A DNA stretch of 64,000 nt from Mytilus trossulus (lineage: Eukaryota; Mollusca; Bivalvia; Mytilida; Mytilidae), in the NCBI RefSeq assembly GCF_036588685.1, contig NC_086375.1, positions 44,175,270-44,239,269 of the forward strand. The letters are read 5' to 3'. A model generated the notes under the pieces. The model saw only the letters and a list, made by a program, of their open reading frames with translations, was not told where the DNA came from and did no database searches. Each line of letters begins with the position of its first letter. Positions within the stretch are counted from its first letter, which is position 1. Made by a program: the position numbers and the translations under genes. Positions 1 to 12,570 of this stretch are shown piece by piece.

Positions 1-2711
1 TTCTGTCAACACATACAAAGCAGCCAATAGAAATGGAACTTGTCTCATGTTCAAAGCAGGAATTGAATTCACCTTACCTATTCTAGTCAAAGGAGTAAGT
101 AGTATGGAAATTTAGGATGTTTAATTATAGATTCTAAAAAAAGTAGGTTGTTTGATGCTTTGGTCACCATGTGTGCGTAGTTGATAAATTTATGCCAACC
201 TGATTAATTTACTATATTTTGGTTTCTTTTGAATTGATAAGTCAAGCTTTAATTGTACACAAAAAGTTGATTGAATAAAATCAGATGTTTCCTCCCTTTG
301 TCTTGGGATATTCAATTTCTTTTTATGGTAAAAAAAGTTTGAAAATTTATAGCTGTTTTTATTCCCACCTACGATAGTAGAGAGGCAGTATGTTTTCTGG
401 TCTGTGGGTTCATTCCTCGTACGTCCATGGGTCAGGTTTAAGTTTTTGGTCAAGGTAGTTTTTGATGAAGTTGAAGTCCAATCAACTTGAAAGTTGCTAC
501 ACATGTTCCCCATGATATGATCTTTCTAATTTTAAATTAAAGTATTGACCCCAATTTCACAGTCCACTTAACAAAGAATAAGATAGTGCATAGCAGGTTA
601 AAGTTTTGGTTTAAGTGTTTGGTCAAGGTAGTTTTTGATGAAGTTGAAGTCCAATCAACTTAAAACACATGTTCCCTATGATATGAACTTTCTAATTTTA
701 GTGCCAAATTATTGACCCCAATTTAACGGTCCACTAAACATGTAAAATGGAGTGGGGCATTTGTGTACTATGGTCACATTCTTGTTTAATATTTAATATA
801 AAATGTTATATAGTTTTTACTTTTTTTTATAGAAATATTCAGAAGATATCAATAGATAATGAGAAATGTCTTGTACCCAGACTTAATATGAGATATTATA
901 TTGTAGGTTAATGTTACAAAGACACTTGGTATCAATAAAGAGGATACAAGCAATGAAACAGAGTATGCTGGAGACTGTGATGCATCCAATTCAACACAGA
1001 CCATGACCGTCACATTTTATAAGACATCCAAGATGCTGATGACCTTTACAAAATCTGACACTGGATATTACTTCTCAGATGTGGATATAACATTTAAAGT
1101 AGATAAAGATTTGTTTCCCGAAATTGACAGGGAAGGTAAATAAAAATGAAAGCCAATAAATGTTCAGTAACAGAAAAAACATACTGTAGACCTCAATCAT
1201 TCAATAGACACTTTTGTTTTATTGTTTTCACTGATATCAGTTTTCATGGATTGAGGAAAAAATGCAATTTTTGAGGGTATTTGATTTCCTGGTTTGTCAA
1301 ATCATGCATAACAGCCTACAGAAATTGATTACTTGATTGTAAATATGAGTTCCTGGTTTATCTTAACCCTGGCAAGAAGTCTACAAATATATTGTTTCCC
1401 ACTAAATAAAAAAAGAGTCCAAAATATTTCATTTTCTTTAAGCATATTAAATTCTAGTGTCATTTTCAGTAATATTTTACCTGCCAACTTTTACAATTTA
1501 GATGTGAACTATTTTATTCGGATCCCTTGATTATGATTGTAAAAATACTAACTGAGAATAAAAGAATGTTACAGATTTTGAGAACTTTCCCAAGGGAGAC
1601 AATCTTGATCAGGCAATCAAAGTTAGTTACTTAATTGCAAGATCACATTAATAAGCTAATTTAAATTGTAGATTGTAGTGATTATTTGGCATTGCAAACA
1701 TGCGAAAACTTTAATTAGTATATTTAAAACATAAACATCAAAATAACTAATTGATTTTTTTTCAAATAAACAAAACTCTGTTCCAACATTAAAACTTAAC
1801 AATACAAAATAATCCTCTAAAACAGACCCATTAGAAGTTCCTACCAATCAAAATGTCTGTTCAAGCCTACCATGTAATCAACTAATGTAAAAAGTGGGAA
1901 AAGTAAGGCAGTTAGCCGTTATAATTTCCATGGACTGCTTCTCAGAGAAAATATTGTCAATTTGTTTTCAGTTTGGTCAATCTTAACTTATACCTACCTT
2001 TTTTTTACAGAAACCTTGATGGTGAGGAAAACATTTTTAAAGGATCAGTTTGCTGCAGATAAAGATGGAAGCTACAAGTGTAATGATAAAAGTGAATTGG
2101 ATGTACAGGGAGTTAATTTCAGAACATACAACTTGCAATATGCTGCCTTCCAAAAAAATATTACAGAATTTAAAAGTTCTGGTAGGTTAAATTTGAATAT
2201 CAATTTAATCACATACAAAAAAATCTAGATATCTGGAAATTTTTCTGCCATGTGTAATAGTGTATGCAATGAATATATCAATATTATTTTAATGCTTTGC
2301 GTGTAAATAAACAACTTAATTATCTAACTTGCATTGCTAAGATCTAGAACATTAGATTTCTTTTAGAACTAGCAGTGACATCAAATGCTCTCAAAAAGTA
2401 TTTTCATGTTTTATAATCAAGCTTGAGTCCTTAGACATGTTCTTCATTTATTTTTTCAATTACATGGATTGATATCCAGTGAATTGAAAACTGTTAGTTG
2501 AAATTATATACAGTTAATGGGGCATCCAAATATTCATACTTATTATATCAATCTTATTACAGGTATATCAGAATGCTCCGCTGACTCTGACACCAACTCT
2601 GTAGTACCAATCGCAGTAGGTGCTGCTTTAGCTGGATTGGTTGTTATAGTGCTGATAGCTTATCTTATTGGTCGTAAGAGGAGTAGACAGTCTGGATACG
2701 AACAGGTGTAA
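1..2711 (+). CDS. LAMP1: LAMP-type lysosome-associated membrane glycoprotein, 3' part (four exons, 5' end outside window)
   Basis: This is a type I lysosomal membrane glycoprotein of the LAMP family. Exons are 2-94, 907-1135, 2011-2181 and 2563-2711, all joined by GT/AG in consistent phases (0, 1, 1). They encode the membrane-proximal luminal domain with its expected cysteines (NGTC in the first exon, AGDC in the second, SYKC in the third, SEC in the last) and several N-glycosylation sequons. A single hydrophobic segment, a short basic stop (GRKR) and the tail GYEQV follow. GYxxPhi is the known AP-complex lysosomal sorting signal of this family. Compared with the complete paralogue at 21-31 kb, the first luminal domain, hinge and signal peptide are missing because the gene starts upstream of the window. 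LAMP1 and LAMP2 cannot be told apart here, and CD68/LAMP3-type architecture is not excluded. Confidence 0.93.
2..94 (+). CDS. LAMP1: LAMP gene A, exon (partial at window edge)
   Basis: This exon is read in frame 2 as 31 codons and includes an NGTC cysteine. It ends at a GTAAGT donor in phase 0. It corresponds to the 3' part of exon 5 of the complete paralogue. The acceptor lies before base 1. Confidence 0.85.
440..740 (+). repeat. Imperfect tandem duplication in a LAMP gene A intron
   Basis: Two copies of about 140 bp (roughly 434-577 and 601-735) share long identical stretches, for example from GTTTTTGATGAAG to CCAATCAACTT and around TATTGACCCCAATTT. No coding potential is visible. Confidence 0.7.
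907..1135 (+). CDS. LAMP1: LAMP gene A, luminal-domain exon
   Basis: The acceptor is TTGTAG at 901-906 and the donor GTAAAT starts at 1136. The exon enters in phase 0 and leaves in phase 1 (229 nt). It contains the second cysteine and a segment ending in LFPEID, matching LFPDID in the paralogous exon at 26957-27179. Confidence 0.92.
2011..2181 (+). CDS. LAMP1: LAMP gene A, luminal-domain exon
   Basis: The acceptor follows a polypyrimidine tract ending in ACAG at 2010, and the donor GTAGGT starts at 2182. The exon is phase 1 to phase 1. It carries SYKC and the stretch [12 protein letters not shown], which is identical in the paralogous exon at 29652-29828. Confidence 0.93.
2563..2711 (+). CDS. 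LAMP1: LAMP gene A, terminal exon (membrane span and sorting tail)
   Basis: The acceptor is TTACAG at 2562. The exon encodes ISEC, a membrane span rich in Val, Ile, Leu, Ala and Gly, the basic stop GRKRSR and the tail GYEQV, then TAA at 2709-2711. Confidence 0.95.
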
Positions 2712-3637
2712 CAAGGATGCAATGGCGATAGTAACTAAACATGAAGGGTGCAAATATGACACAAGATTGATAAAAACATATCTTTGTTTAAACAAACAAT
2801 TCCAAACATTCCTTTTCATCTAGTCTGTATGTGAAAATTAAATAAGTTTAAAATTATAAAAAAGAAATTCATTATGTGAATAATTCAAATTTATGTATAT
2901 TACTTTTTGATGCTTTACTTTATGTAAATTTTATGAAAATATTAGAACTTATTAGTATATGAATTTTTACCTCATGTAAGGTTATAGCACGTATGAACAA
3001 ACATAATTCCAACAAATCGAGGGTCTTGAATAAATTTATTAAATTGGATATCATTCATTCATATTTGTTGAATTTTCAATGTACAAGTTGTCCATCATAC
3101 TTTCATCAGGATCATGTTTTATTCTTTAGGGCGCTTTTTTTATAGATAGCAATAAGAAAATTAAGTTTTGAATCATAACTATTGAGTTACTTTGTATTAG
3201 TCCCAAAAATGACAGCTTGTTTGAAGCTAGAATTGAGGTATAAAATGTTGATCTTTAGCTTATTCTCAAAATACTCAATCCAAGAATGCATTCTTGTATC
3301 TTGTATATAAATTATTTGTAATAATATCTTAAAGTATTTGTCAGTAACTTGTTATTTGTTATAATCATGTTTGCCCATTGATGACATGATAGATATAAAC
3401 AACTATATGCTTTAATTTTTGGTCTAGTAAACTAAAAAACAAAACAATATCATTTCAATTTTAAGGTGATAAAAAGAGAAAGTTATAAAAATATTATGTT
3501 ATTTATAACTTAAATGATAGTGCCCATGTTCACTACGAACTTAACTGTTTGATAAATATAACAAATTTGGGTTTCCCTTAACATGGATATGTGATAGTTT
3601 TATTAGGCATGATGTCTTAAGGATAGTTATATTCTTA

Positions 3638-3669
<32 letters not shown>

Positions 3670-5457
3670 TTTTGAACTGCTGCATTTTTTATATGAGAAT
3701 AAAGAAAAGAAAATTTCATCTGATGTTTATAATGTTTTCATGTACATATTTGTATGAAATATTTGTCCGTAATTGTTTATTGAGTCTTAAAATATGGATG
3801 TACCATAACCCTTAGAACAGGATGTCAAATGGGCTAAACAAATATAAAATATAAACAAATTTTAGGTACAAAGTCATTAGTAAAGAACATTGTCACCATT
3901 CCTGATGTGTATTCAGCAAAGGTTTGACTAAAGCAAAACTACCCAATAATTCAATTTGTTTGCTTGTTAAAACTTATAGTACAATTTATATTGTTGATTT
4001 TGTGAAAATTGAAAATAACAAAACAGGCGAAGCATCAATAATAAATAAAGTTTTGCTGATATATTTACATGACGAAAGAGTTGTGATTATTGTTTGAATG
4101 TATGAGAGTGTATGCTTTCTTGTTGATTTTTTTTCTACATTGTGATTTATTTATTAATTTGTTAAATAAGGACAAAAGTGCTAATCATATTTTTAGTTTT
4201 CTGTAACTAATGCATTGAAGTAGTTGATTTGAATACTGCCAGAAAGTTGTTTTGAATATAGTGCTCAGCTTAAGCAATTATTTTTAAATTATTACCTGAG
4301 TTTCATAGAAGTAGGTAGACAATGGACTCAATATGTTCAATGAGGTACATATTTCCTAGAAGCTTCTTTGTAGATTTTGGCAAAACTATCAAATCATTTT
4401 TCAAAAAAAATAAAAATAATCCCCCCTTACATTATTTAAATATTTTATTGTTTGAAGTTTTATTCACACTTTATTATTCATATGCAATCATTTTCAATAC
4501 TGTTTTTCTTTCTTTGAATGTGTTCTGTGTTGTCCTTATCTAATATAAACAAATTACTTAAAAGTTTAAACAAAGATAATGTGACCACACAAGTGCTGGC
4601 TGAATTTTTTTTTATTAGATTGTTCTACTTTGATTTTTATACACTATTTCAAAACTTAAATATGGCTGCATCTATAATTTTTTACGGAATTCTTTTTCCA
4701 AAGTAAGGAGGGATGTAGTTATATAACTAGTCCCTTAAATTTGCTTTAGCTATCTGTACAAATAGCAACCCTGCTGGTTACCTGGTAAAGTGATAGCTTT
4801 TAAACTGCAGTTTTGACATTTTTCAAGAAATGAAATTAGATTGATTATGTACTTCATTATAATGTATGCACTTTTGTACAACTGTTTACACAGGGTAATC
4901 TATTTTGTATATTTCAATTTTTGATTCGGGAGGAAAAACTTGGGGCCTGGGGTACCTTATTTTAATTTTAAGTGAAATCTTCCTGGAAAAAGAAACAAAA
5001 TAGCCATAATACAAAATAGATATTGTTTTGGTTCTGAAAATTCTGGCTTGGGTTGTTAAAAAATCAAATATTTTATCAATTACAACCGAAGATAAATTAG
5101 TTGAGTTCTGTCAGTCAACTATAGTAAAGACTGTCATGTGGGACAATTTTGTGTCTCATATAACTTTTATTCTGTTTACAAAAAAAATATCATTGGAACA
5201 TTTCTTTACTTTTTTTCCAACAGCACCAACTTTTACAATGGCAACGGGAAAATAAAAATCATCATCATGATAAGGTATAGCCTTAATTAAAATATAGACT
5301 CATAAAATGTTTACATTTAGCATTTGGGATAAGTTCACTGCTCTCTTTAGATATTAGTGGTGTAATTTTTGGTGCAAAAAAGTGTGATTGTGTCTTTGTT
5401 GTCTGTATACATACTTATATTTTGAAATTAAAATCTAATTACTTAACTGCTTTGTGT
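2712..5457. other. 3' UTR and gene-free flank of LAMP gene A
   Basis: This stretch is AT-rich with no exon-like sequence. AATAAA-type signals occur near 3030, 3702 and 4043, and one or more may polyadenylate LAMP gene A. A run of about 27 T's sits at 3640-3666. The short open frames here have no domain signal and look fortuitous. Confidence 0.5.
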
Positions 5458-5464
5458 TTTCATG

Positions 5465-6245
5465 TGGCAATATTTTTATACAACCTCAAAAAAATGTGCG
5501 GTTGTATATTGGTATCACGTCGTCGCCAGCGTCGTCTAAAGACAAATGGTTTCCGGATAATAAATTTAGTATAAGTAAAAAGATATCAATAATATTTTAA
5601 CAAAATGTTTATAACCACAAAAGGAAGGTTGGGATTGATTTTGGGGGTTATGATTCCATTGGTATAAGGAAAAAGGGGTCCAAAACATACATTTATCTAG
5701 TTTCATGACAATAAGTATTTCAGTTACTCTGAAATTGTACCACAATGTTCATACCATTAAGTAGAAGGTTGGGAAATTATTTTAAGGGTCATGGGGCAAA
5801 CAGTCTAGGAATTAAGAGCCAAAAATGGGCCTCAAACAAGCATTTTTGAAGTTTTGGGGTAATATCTTATGTTATACTGTATGGAATCTCTGACATTATA
5901 CCTCAAGGTTCCCTATAATGAGGGAAGGCTTGGTGTTATATCTGAACATTTAGGAATATGGGGCCAAAAAGAAGCATTTTTCTAGTTTACAGACTACAAC
6001 TTGTGTGTGTATGGATCTCTCTGAAATTATACTACAAGGTTTCTTACTACAAAGGAAAGGCTGGAATTGAGTTTTGGGGTTCTTCCTCCAAGCTGGATTT
6101 CAATAAGTGAGGGGCCCAAATTAGCATTTTTGTAGTTTTCGGTCAATAACTTGTACATAAGTGTATAAATCTCTCTGAAATCATACCACAAGTTTCCATA
6201 CTACAAAGGGATGGTTATAGAGGGTAATGGATCAAATTAATAAGC
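5465..6245 (+). repeat. Dispersed repeat with internal ~100-bp subunits
   Basis: It begins with a GTCGTCGCCAGCGTCGTC motif. The phrase 'accacaaaaggaaggttgggatt' then recurs in decayed form near 5617, 5755, 5920, 6048 and 6200, each time followed by 'aggaattaggggccaaaaa'-like text. I recall this as a bivalve repeat type. No coding sequence is seen. Confidence 0.6.
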
Positions 6246-6253
6246 AATTATGG

Positions 6254-7302
6254 GCAAAAAAGGGGGAAAACAAGGTTTTATTTGGTAAGGACAATTTAGA
6301 CAATTTAAAAGTAGTGAAAGGGAGGTAATCCAATTTGTTTGATTACTTGATCACCTCCCTCACACTGCTTGAAAATTAAGATTAAGGAAGTGATAATAGT
6401 GTTCATACTTTTTTTTATTAATATAAACATCATCAGTTATTAATATAAACATCATCAGGTATGCTCAAGAACAAAATTTTGAAAAGCCAAAAAAGTACAA
6501 TGTTTTAGATTATGTGCTCCAATGGAACATTTTTAACTGTGATTTTGTCCAAGGGAGCATCATCAGCTTCAAGTAAAATGACATTATTTATGAACTAGAT
6601 TTTGAAATCAATCCAAATTAACCATTCCTTTTCAGTTGCTCACCTGGACCAAAAGGTATAAAACTACTGAACAGCATCGGAAAAAAACTTTTATATGTGA
6701 ATGCTTCCTTGGCATGTCTAGTATATAAATTATAAATGGAATACAAAGGTATTTTGGCCAACATCTCAAAATTTAAGCAGTTAGAGCAAAAAAGGGGGAA
6801 AACAAGGTTTTATTTTTGGTAAGGACAATTTAGACAATTTAAAAGTAGTGAAAGGGAGGTAATCCAATTTGTTTGATTACTTGATTACCTCCCTCACACT
6901 GCTTGAAAATTAAGATAAAGGAAGTGATAATAGTGTTCATACTTTTTTTTATTAATATAAACATCATCAGGTATGCTCAAGAACAAAATTTTGAAAAGCC
7001 AAAAAAGTACAATGTTTTAGATTATGTGCTCCAATGGAACATTTTAACTGTGATTTTGTCCAAGGGAGCATCATCAGCTTCAAGTAAAATGACATTATTC
7101 ATGAACTAGATTTTGAAATCAATCCAAATTAACCATTCCTTTTCAGTTGCTCACCTGGACCAAAAGGTATAAAACTACTGAACAGCATCGGAAAAAACCT
7201 TTTATATGTGAATGCTTCCTTGGTATGTCTAGTATATAAATTATAAATGGAATACAAAGGTATTTTGGCCAACATCTCAAAATTTAAGCAGTTAGAGCAA
7301 AA
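6254..7302 (+). repeat. 532-bp segment in tandem duplicate
   Basis: Copy 1 (6254-6785) and copy 2 (6786 to about 7302) are almost identical. Copy 1 has an extra 22-bp internal repeat of 'attaatataaacatcatcag'. Each copy holds an inverted repeat, GGGAGGTAATC facing GATTACCTCCC (854-864 and 883-893 of the 6,000s in copy 2, perfect; one mismatch in copy 1). Confidence 0.88.
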
Positions 7303-7429
7303 CTTCATAAAAATAGCAGACCTTGATCCAACTAGATTTTAAGAAAAACAAGAAATGATTGTAACAGGCTCCTGTAACAAAGTCTCCAAAACAAAGTCCC
7401 CTAAAGTATAACCCCATAAAGACTACCCC

Positions 7430-8092
7430 TATTATTCATTTAATTAATTTTGCAGAAATTATATGGTTTAAGGCTGCAGATATTTTTCTTTCACAAGGGT
7501 TGAGAACATTCTCATATGACAGGAGTGGGATGAGCCCTGGGGACTTCTTTAATATTTCATTTGATGTGGCTTATTGAGGGGGGATCTTAACCACTTACAA
7601 GATATTTGAACATATTTAAATGGCAGGGGTGGGAACTACTCCCTGGAGACTAACCTTGCATATCATTCAAATGATCTTGGCATGACAAAGAAAAATATAT
7701 ATTGTTCACCGGTTGAGATTCCAACCACTAACACTATTCAAATGACTGAGGGTGGGAATGATCCCTGGAGGCTAACCCTGTATATCATTCAAATCATCTT
7801 GGCATGACAAAGCAGGATATATGGTTCACGGGTGGAAATCTCGACCACTAACACTATTCAAATGACAGTTTGTGGGACTGATCACTGTGGACTAACCCTG
7901 TATATGATTCAAATCATTTTGACATGACAAACAGGAATATATATGGTTTACAGTGGGGATCTCAACCATTTAGATATTAGCGAATTGGGGTGGGGTTTAC
8001 CCCTGGTTACTGAAAATAAATATCTTTCTAGTCTTTGTGAGATGACAACAGGAATATATATATGATTTAGTGGTGGGGACTCGACCATTTAC
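7430..8092 (+). repeat. Degenerate ~115-bp satellite, left block
   Basis: Units contain 'gacatgacaaacaggaatatatatggtt', a GGTGGGGATCTC core and 'accatttacaagatatttgaa'. About five to six decayed units are visible. The array is cut at 8092 by the element described next and resumes at 9144. Confidence 0.75.
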
Positions 8093-9143
8093 CAGTCAGG
8101 ATCCTGCTTCGTCAAAATTATCTCCCCATTACGCCAGTTCATTTTCACAATCGTAGAAACGGAAGCCATTACAGGGATGACGCGCTACCAATTTTGCTCT
8201 TGGAAACCGATAAATTTATCCACATTGCACCATTACGATCCTTATATGTCAGTTGTATTTTTAAAGGCAAATGTAACAACTAGCTAATGAGCATCAGTTA
8301 ATAATCTTGTCTGCATTGATTCAATTAAAACTATTGTCTGATCGGTTGTCGGGTGGAATTTTCGAAAATTCATAAACATTTAAAAAAATTAAATATTTCG
8401 TGGAAGGACAGACTAGATTTGTTTAGTGTATGAAGACTATAAACTCTAGTTATCACACACAAAAAATTAGAATTTTTCAAAGATATGCATTTTCATCATC
8501 CAACTTGAAAGACTGTCGTCAAGTACCTTCAGTAAAAAAATCGCTATTCGAACACACCTTCTCTGTTTTTGTGACTCATTAGATAGGTATTTCACTTGAC
8601 CCATATATTTCATCTTTTAGTACTGTGATTTTTTTTAGAATCTGAAGCAAATATTCTTACTTTGAACGATATCAAGACAAAATACTCAACTCAAACACGC
8701 CCTCACATAAAAAGGTGCAGTCGATTTTCTCTTTTCGATTCAATTGTTACCCATTGTTATGAATTTTTTCTTCATTCACATAATGGAAGGGCAGACACGA
8801 AAATTACTGAACTAATAGATTGATATGTTTTCCGTCCGTGGTAATTTTTTCAAAAAAATCGGAGGTTATGCATTTTTTTCTTCCAACCTGAAAGATACCC
8901 ATGTCGTTGACTTGATATCTAATTGTTCTGCTTAACTATGTACTAGATAAATTGAAAACTTATGCAAATGGTGTTTTTAAAATAAAACATCCTGTAATTG
9001 AGAGGAAAATTGCAATTTTGTTTGTTTCTATTAACTTATAAAATTTTTGTCACTATAGTAAACAATACAGTAAACATTTATCGCCTTCTCTATTAACAAA
9101 GAGCTTCGACTCTTTTGTTCTATTTCAACCTGGTTTCCGACTG
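8093..9143. mobile_element. Non-autonomous terminal-inverted-repeat DNA element (1,051 bp) inserted in satellite
   Basis: The ends are CAGTCAGGATCC on the left and, in reverse complement, CAGTCGGAAACC on the right, matching at about 11 of 16 bases. The element is bracketed by TTAC at 8089-8092 and 9144-9147. Removing it with one TTAC restores 'accatttacaagatatt', the unbroken satellite text seen again near 9386-9403, so the insertion site is well supported. No open frame suggests a transposase. The superfamily is unknown; a 4-bp duplication excludes hAT and Tc1/mariner. Confidence 0.72.
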
Positions 9144-9565
9144 TTACAAGATATTAGATCATTGGTGGGGGGGGGTAAGGACCCCTGTGGTTGACCCTAT
9201 ATATCATTAAAAATTTTATAACATGACAAACCAGACTATATATGGTTTAGGGGTGGGGATCTCAATCATTTACGAGATACAAAAACATTGGAGCCCCATA
9301 GGGACTGACCCTGTACATTGTTAAACTTTTTGTGACATGACGAACAAGAATATATATGATTAACTTATAAGGGGTGAGAATCTTTACCATTTACAAGATA
9401 TTTGAATATTTCCAAAGGACAGGGCCCGGTGGGGATGACCCTTGGTTTTACCCATGGAATCATTAAATCATTTAGGCATGAAAAAACAGAAAATAAAAAG
9501 AGAAGGGGATCTTGACCACTTACATGATATCAGAACTGTCCCTAATGGCATTTATGAGGTGACCA
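9144..9565 (+). repeat. Degenerate ~115-bp satellite, right block
   Basis: This continues the 7430-8092 array with the same ATATATGGTTTA, GGTGGGGATCTCAA and ACAAGATATTTGAA phrases. A run of eight G's lies at about 9167. Confidence 0.72.
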
Positions 9566-10040
9566 CTACAAACCCTTAATTACAATTAACATGCTTTATC
9601 ATGTAGAACATTTTTAATTTAAAAGATTGCCCTTCAATAGACAATTCCTGGGGTTTGGTAGCATTTTGTCTTTTGCAGTAGGGATCAGAATTTATCTTCA
9701 GGATTAGAAGCACTTATGTTAAATTGCAGTTGAAGTAATAATCAATTATAATTCTAAAAGGAGTAACAAATAAACGATTTCCATTAATTTTGGTAGCAAT
9801 TAAGTTTACCGGATATTTGATTCTATTAATTTTGGAAGCAATTAAGTTTACAGGATATTTGGAGAATCAATTTGCTAACTTGAGCACTATAGGTAAATTT
9901 TAGTATAATTTAGTTTATTATGTACATTTTAGTCTATTTTAAACTGATAAATTTAGAAATTGGGACAAATCTAAGGTTACAACTCTGTAAGGTTTAGTTA
10001 CCTTAAACGGAAAGTTTGTATTGACCCCTGACAGTTTTTG

Positions 10041-10985
10041 TCGAGCCTTCAACTTTTGTTGCAGAAAGCTCGACATAGGGATAGTGATCCGGCGGCGGCG
10101 GCGGCGTTAGCTAACTTCTTAAAAGGTTTATATTTTAGAAGGTGAAAGACCTGGATGCTTCATACTTTGTATATAGATGCCTAATGTTACGAAATTTCCG
10201 TTAGTCACATGTCCAATGTCCTTGACCTCATTTTCATGGTTCAGTGACCATTTGGAAAAAAATTTCAGAATTTTTGTAATGTTGAATTCTCTCTTATTAT
10301 TAGTAATAGAATAACTATATTTGGTATGTGCGTACCTTGCAAGGTCCTCATTCCTGTCAGACAGTTTTCACTTGACCTCAACCTCATTTCATGGATCAGT
10401 GAACAAGGTTAAGTTTTGGTGGTCAAGTCCATGATATCTCAGATACTATAAGCAATAGGGCTAGTATATTTGGTGTATGGAAGGACTGTAAGGTGTACAT
10501 GTCTAGCGGACATATGTCATCTGACCTTGACCTCAATTTCATGGTTCAGTGGTCAAAGTTATTTTTTTAAGTTTTGGTCTTTTTATCTTATATTATATGC
10601 CAAAGGTCAACTATATTTAGTGTATGGAAATATGTTATGATCTATATGTCAGTCCCACAGGTTTTATTTGACCATGACCTCAACTTCAAGGTTCATTGCA
10701 CAGTGTTAAGTTTTTGTGTTTTTGGTCTTTTTTTCTTAAACTATAAGTAATAGGTCAACTATATTTGTTGTATGGACGCATTGTTAGCTGTACTTGTCTG
10801 CCTGGCATGGTTCATCTGACCTTGACCTCATTGTCATGGTCCATTGGTCTTTGTTTAGCTATCTTGGTTAATGTTAAGTTTATGTGACAGTTGTAATAAA
10901 GCTTTATACTTAGGACTATCAACATAATATCAATGATTAGTAAAGAAGGTGAGACATTTCAGTGTGTGCACTCTTGTTTTAATAA
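10041..10985 (+). repeat. GGC-bearing dispersed repeat with ~150-bp internal monomers
   Basis: It starts with GTCGAGCC...AAGCTCGACATAGGG and a (GGC)5 tract at about 10091-10106. At least four decayed monomers follow, containing 'ttgacctcaatttcatggttcagtg' and 'ctataagcaataggtcaactatatttggtgtatgg'. A reverse-strand fragment of its head lies at 22074-22160, showing it is dispersed. Confidence 0.75.
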
Positions 10986-11360
10986 ATCATTATCTGCAGG
11001 GTCTTTTTTGTTTGGTTTTAAATGTTCTTGATGAATGTGAATCTGGAAACATGCATTAAGCATATGGTAAGCAGTTTATAGATTTATTGAATTTCAAGAT
11101 GTTTTTTTAATTTAAACAAATACTTTATAAAGTACATCATATATCTTCAATTCTTTGTGAGATTTCTTCTTCAATTGGAAGTAAACAAGATATGATTTCT
11201 TATTTACTTAAAATTGAATACCATACTCTCATATGTCAAGGTTTTTTTTACAAAATCATACAATTTTTCTATGATTTTTATCGAATTTAAGACTCGTGCA
11301 GTTGATCAAAAGTGAAAGGTTATATACAGACGAAGACCATTAGGATCAATGCTAACCTGG

Positions 11361-11467
11361 GGCCTCAGTAGCTTAATTTTGTTATTAGTTCATCTTAATG
11401 ATCACTTGTCAGTCAAGACGGAGGTTGCGACTTCGAACACAGCATGTGACTGGTGCGTTTAACTCAT
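11361..11467 (+). repeat. Degenerate tRNA-derived SINE head
   Basis: It aligns by eye to the better-preserved SINE at 22621: GGCCTCAGTAGCTT, then GTCAGTCAAGACGGAGGTTG and a box-B-like CTTCGAACACA. It is directly followed by the 86-bp satellite, whose unit resembles the SINE body. Confidence 0.6.
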
Positions 11468-12570
11468 CTTAATTGACTGTGATTTTCAGTTGGCTTGCTG
11501 AATGTCTTTCCTGCCATTCCGGCTTCTACAACCAATAAAAGCGTAAACTCATCTTAATTGAATAGGATTGTCAGTTGTCTCTCTGAAGGTCTCCCCGGGT
11601 ACCCCGGCTTCTTCGACCAATAAAAGCGTATGACTCCTCTTAATTGTATAGGATTGTCAGTTGTCTCTCTGAAGGTCTCCCAGGGTACCCCGGCTTCTTC
11701 GACCAATTAAAGCGTATGATTCCTCTTAATTGTATAGGATTGTCAGTTGTCTCTCTGAAGGTCTCCCCGGGTACCCCGGCTTCTTCGACCAATAAAAGCG
11801 TATGACTCCTCTTAATTGTATAGGATTGTCAGTTGTCTCTCTGAAGGTCTCCCAGGGTACCCCGGCTTCTTCGACCAATAAAGCGTATGGCTCCTCTTAA
11901 TTGTATAGGATTGTCAGTTGTCTCTCTGAAGGTCTCACAGGGTACCCCGGCTTCTTCGACCAATTAAAGCGTATGATTCCTCTTAATTGTATAGGATTGT
12001 CAGTTGTCTCTCTGAAGGTCTCCCCGGGTACCCCGGCTTCTTCGACCAATAAAAGCGTATGACTCCTCTTAATTGTATAGGATTGTCAGTTGTCTCTCTG
12101 AAGGTCTCCCAGGGTACCCCGGCTTCTTCGACCAATAAAGCGTATGACTCCTCTTAATTGTATAGGATGGTCAGTTGTCTTGCTGAAGGTCTTTCCACGC
12201 ATTCTAGCTTCTTTAATAAAAGCGTTTGACTCATTTTATTTGACTAAGATTGGCAGTTGTCTTGCTGAATATTTTTCCTGGCACTGTGGCTTCTTTAACC
12301 AACAAAAGTGTTTTACACATCTTAAATGAAGTTTTCTTGTTGAAGGTTTGGTCAGCATTTCCTTTCGTTAATTCGTTAACCAATAAAAGCGTTTGGCTCA
12401 TCTTAATTGACTAACATTGTCAGTTGTCTTGAAGCAGATCTTTCTGGGAATAATCAATTTCGGCTTCTTGCATATAGGATAGTCAGTTGTCTTGCTGGAG
12501 GTCTTTCCGGACATTTTAGCTACTTTAACCAATAAAAGCGTTTGACTCACTCATTTTATTTGACTAGGTA
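11468..12570 (+). repeat. 86-bp satellite with a 257-bp higher-order trimer
   Basis: Units start with CTTAATTG at 11468, 11553, 11639, 11725, 11811, 11896, 11982, 12068 and 12153, giving periods of 85-86 bp; more decayed units continue to about 12570. Three variants (CCCAGGG/AATTAAAG, CCCCGGG/AATAAAAG, and an 85-bp one with AATAAAGCG) recur in the same order at 11639-11895 and 11896-12152, forming a 257-bp trimer. Edge units are the most diverged. Confidence 0.88.

Noticed and set aside
190-513. Minus-strand 107-codon frame near the window start
   Set aside because: It lies in a LAMP gene A intron and overlaps a tandem duplication. It has no domain signal.
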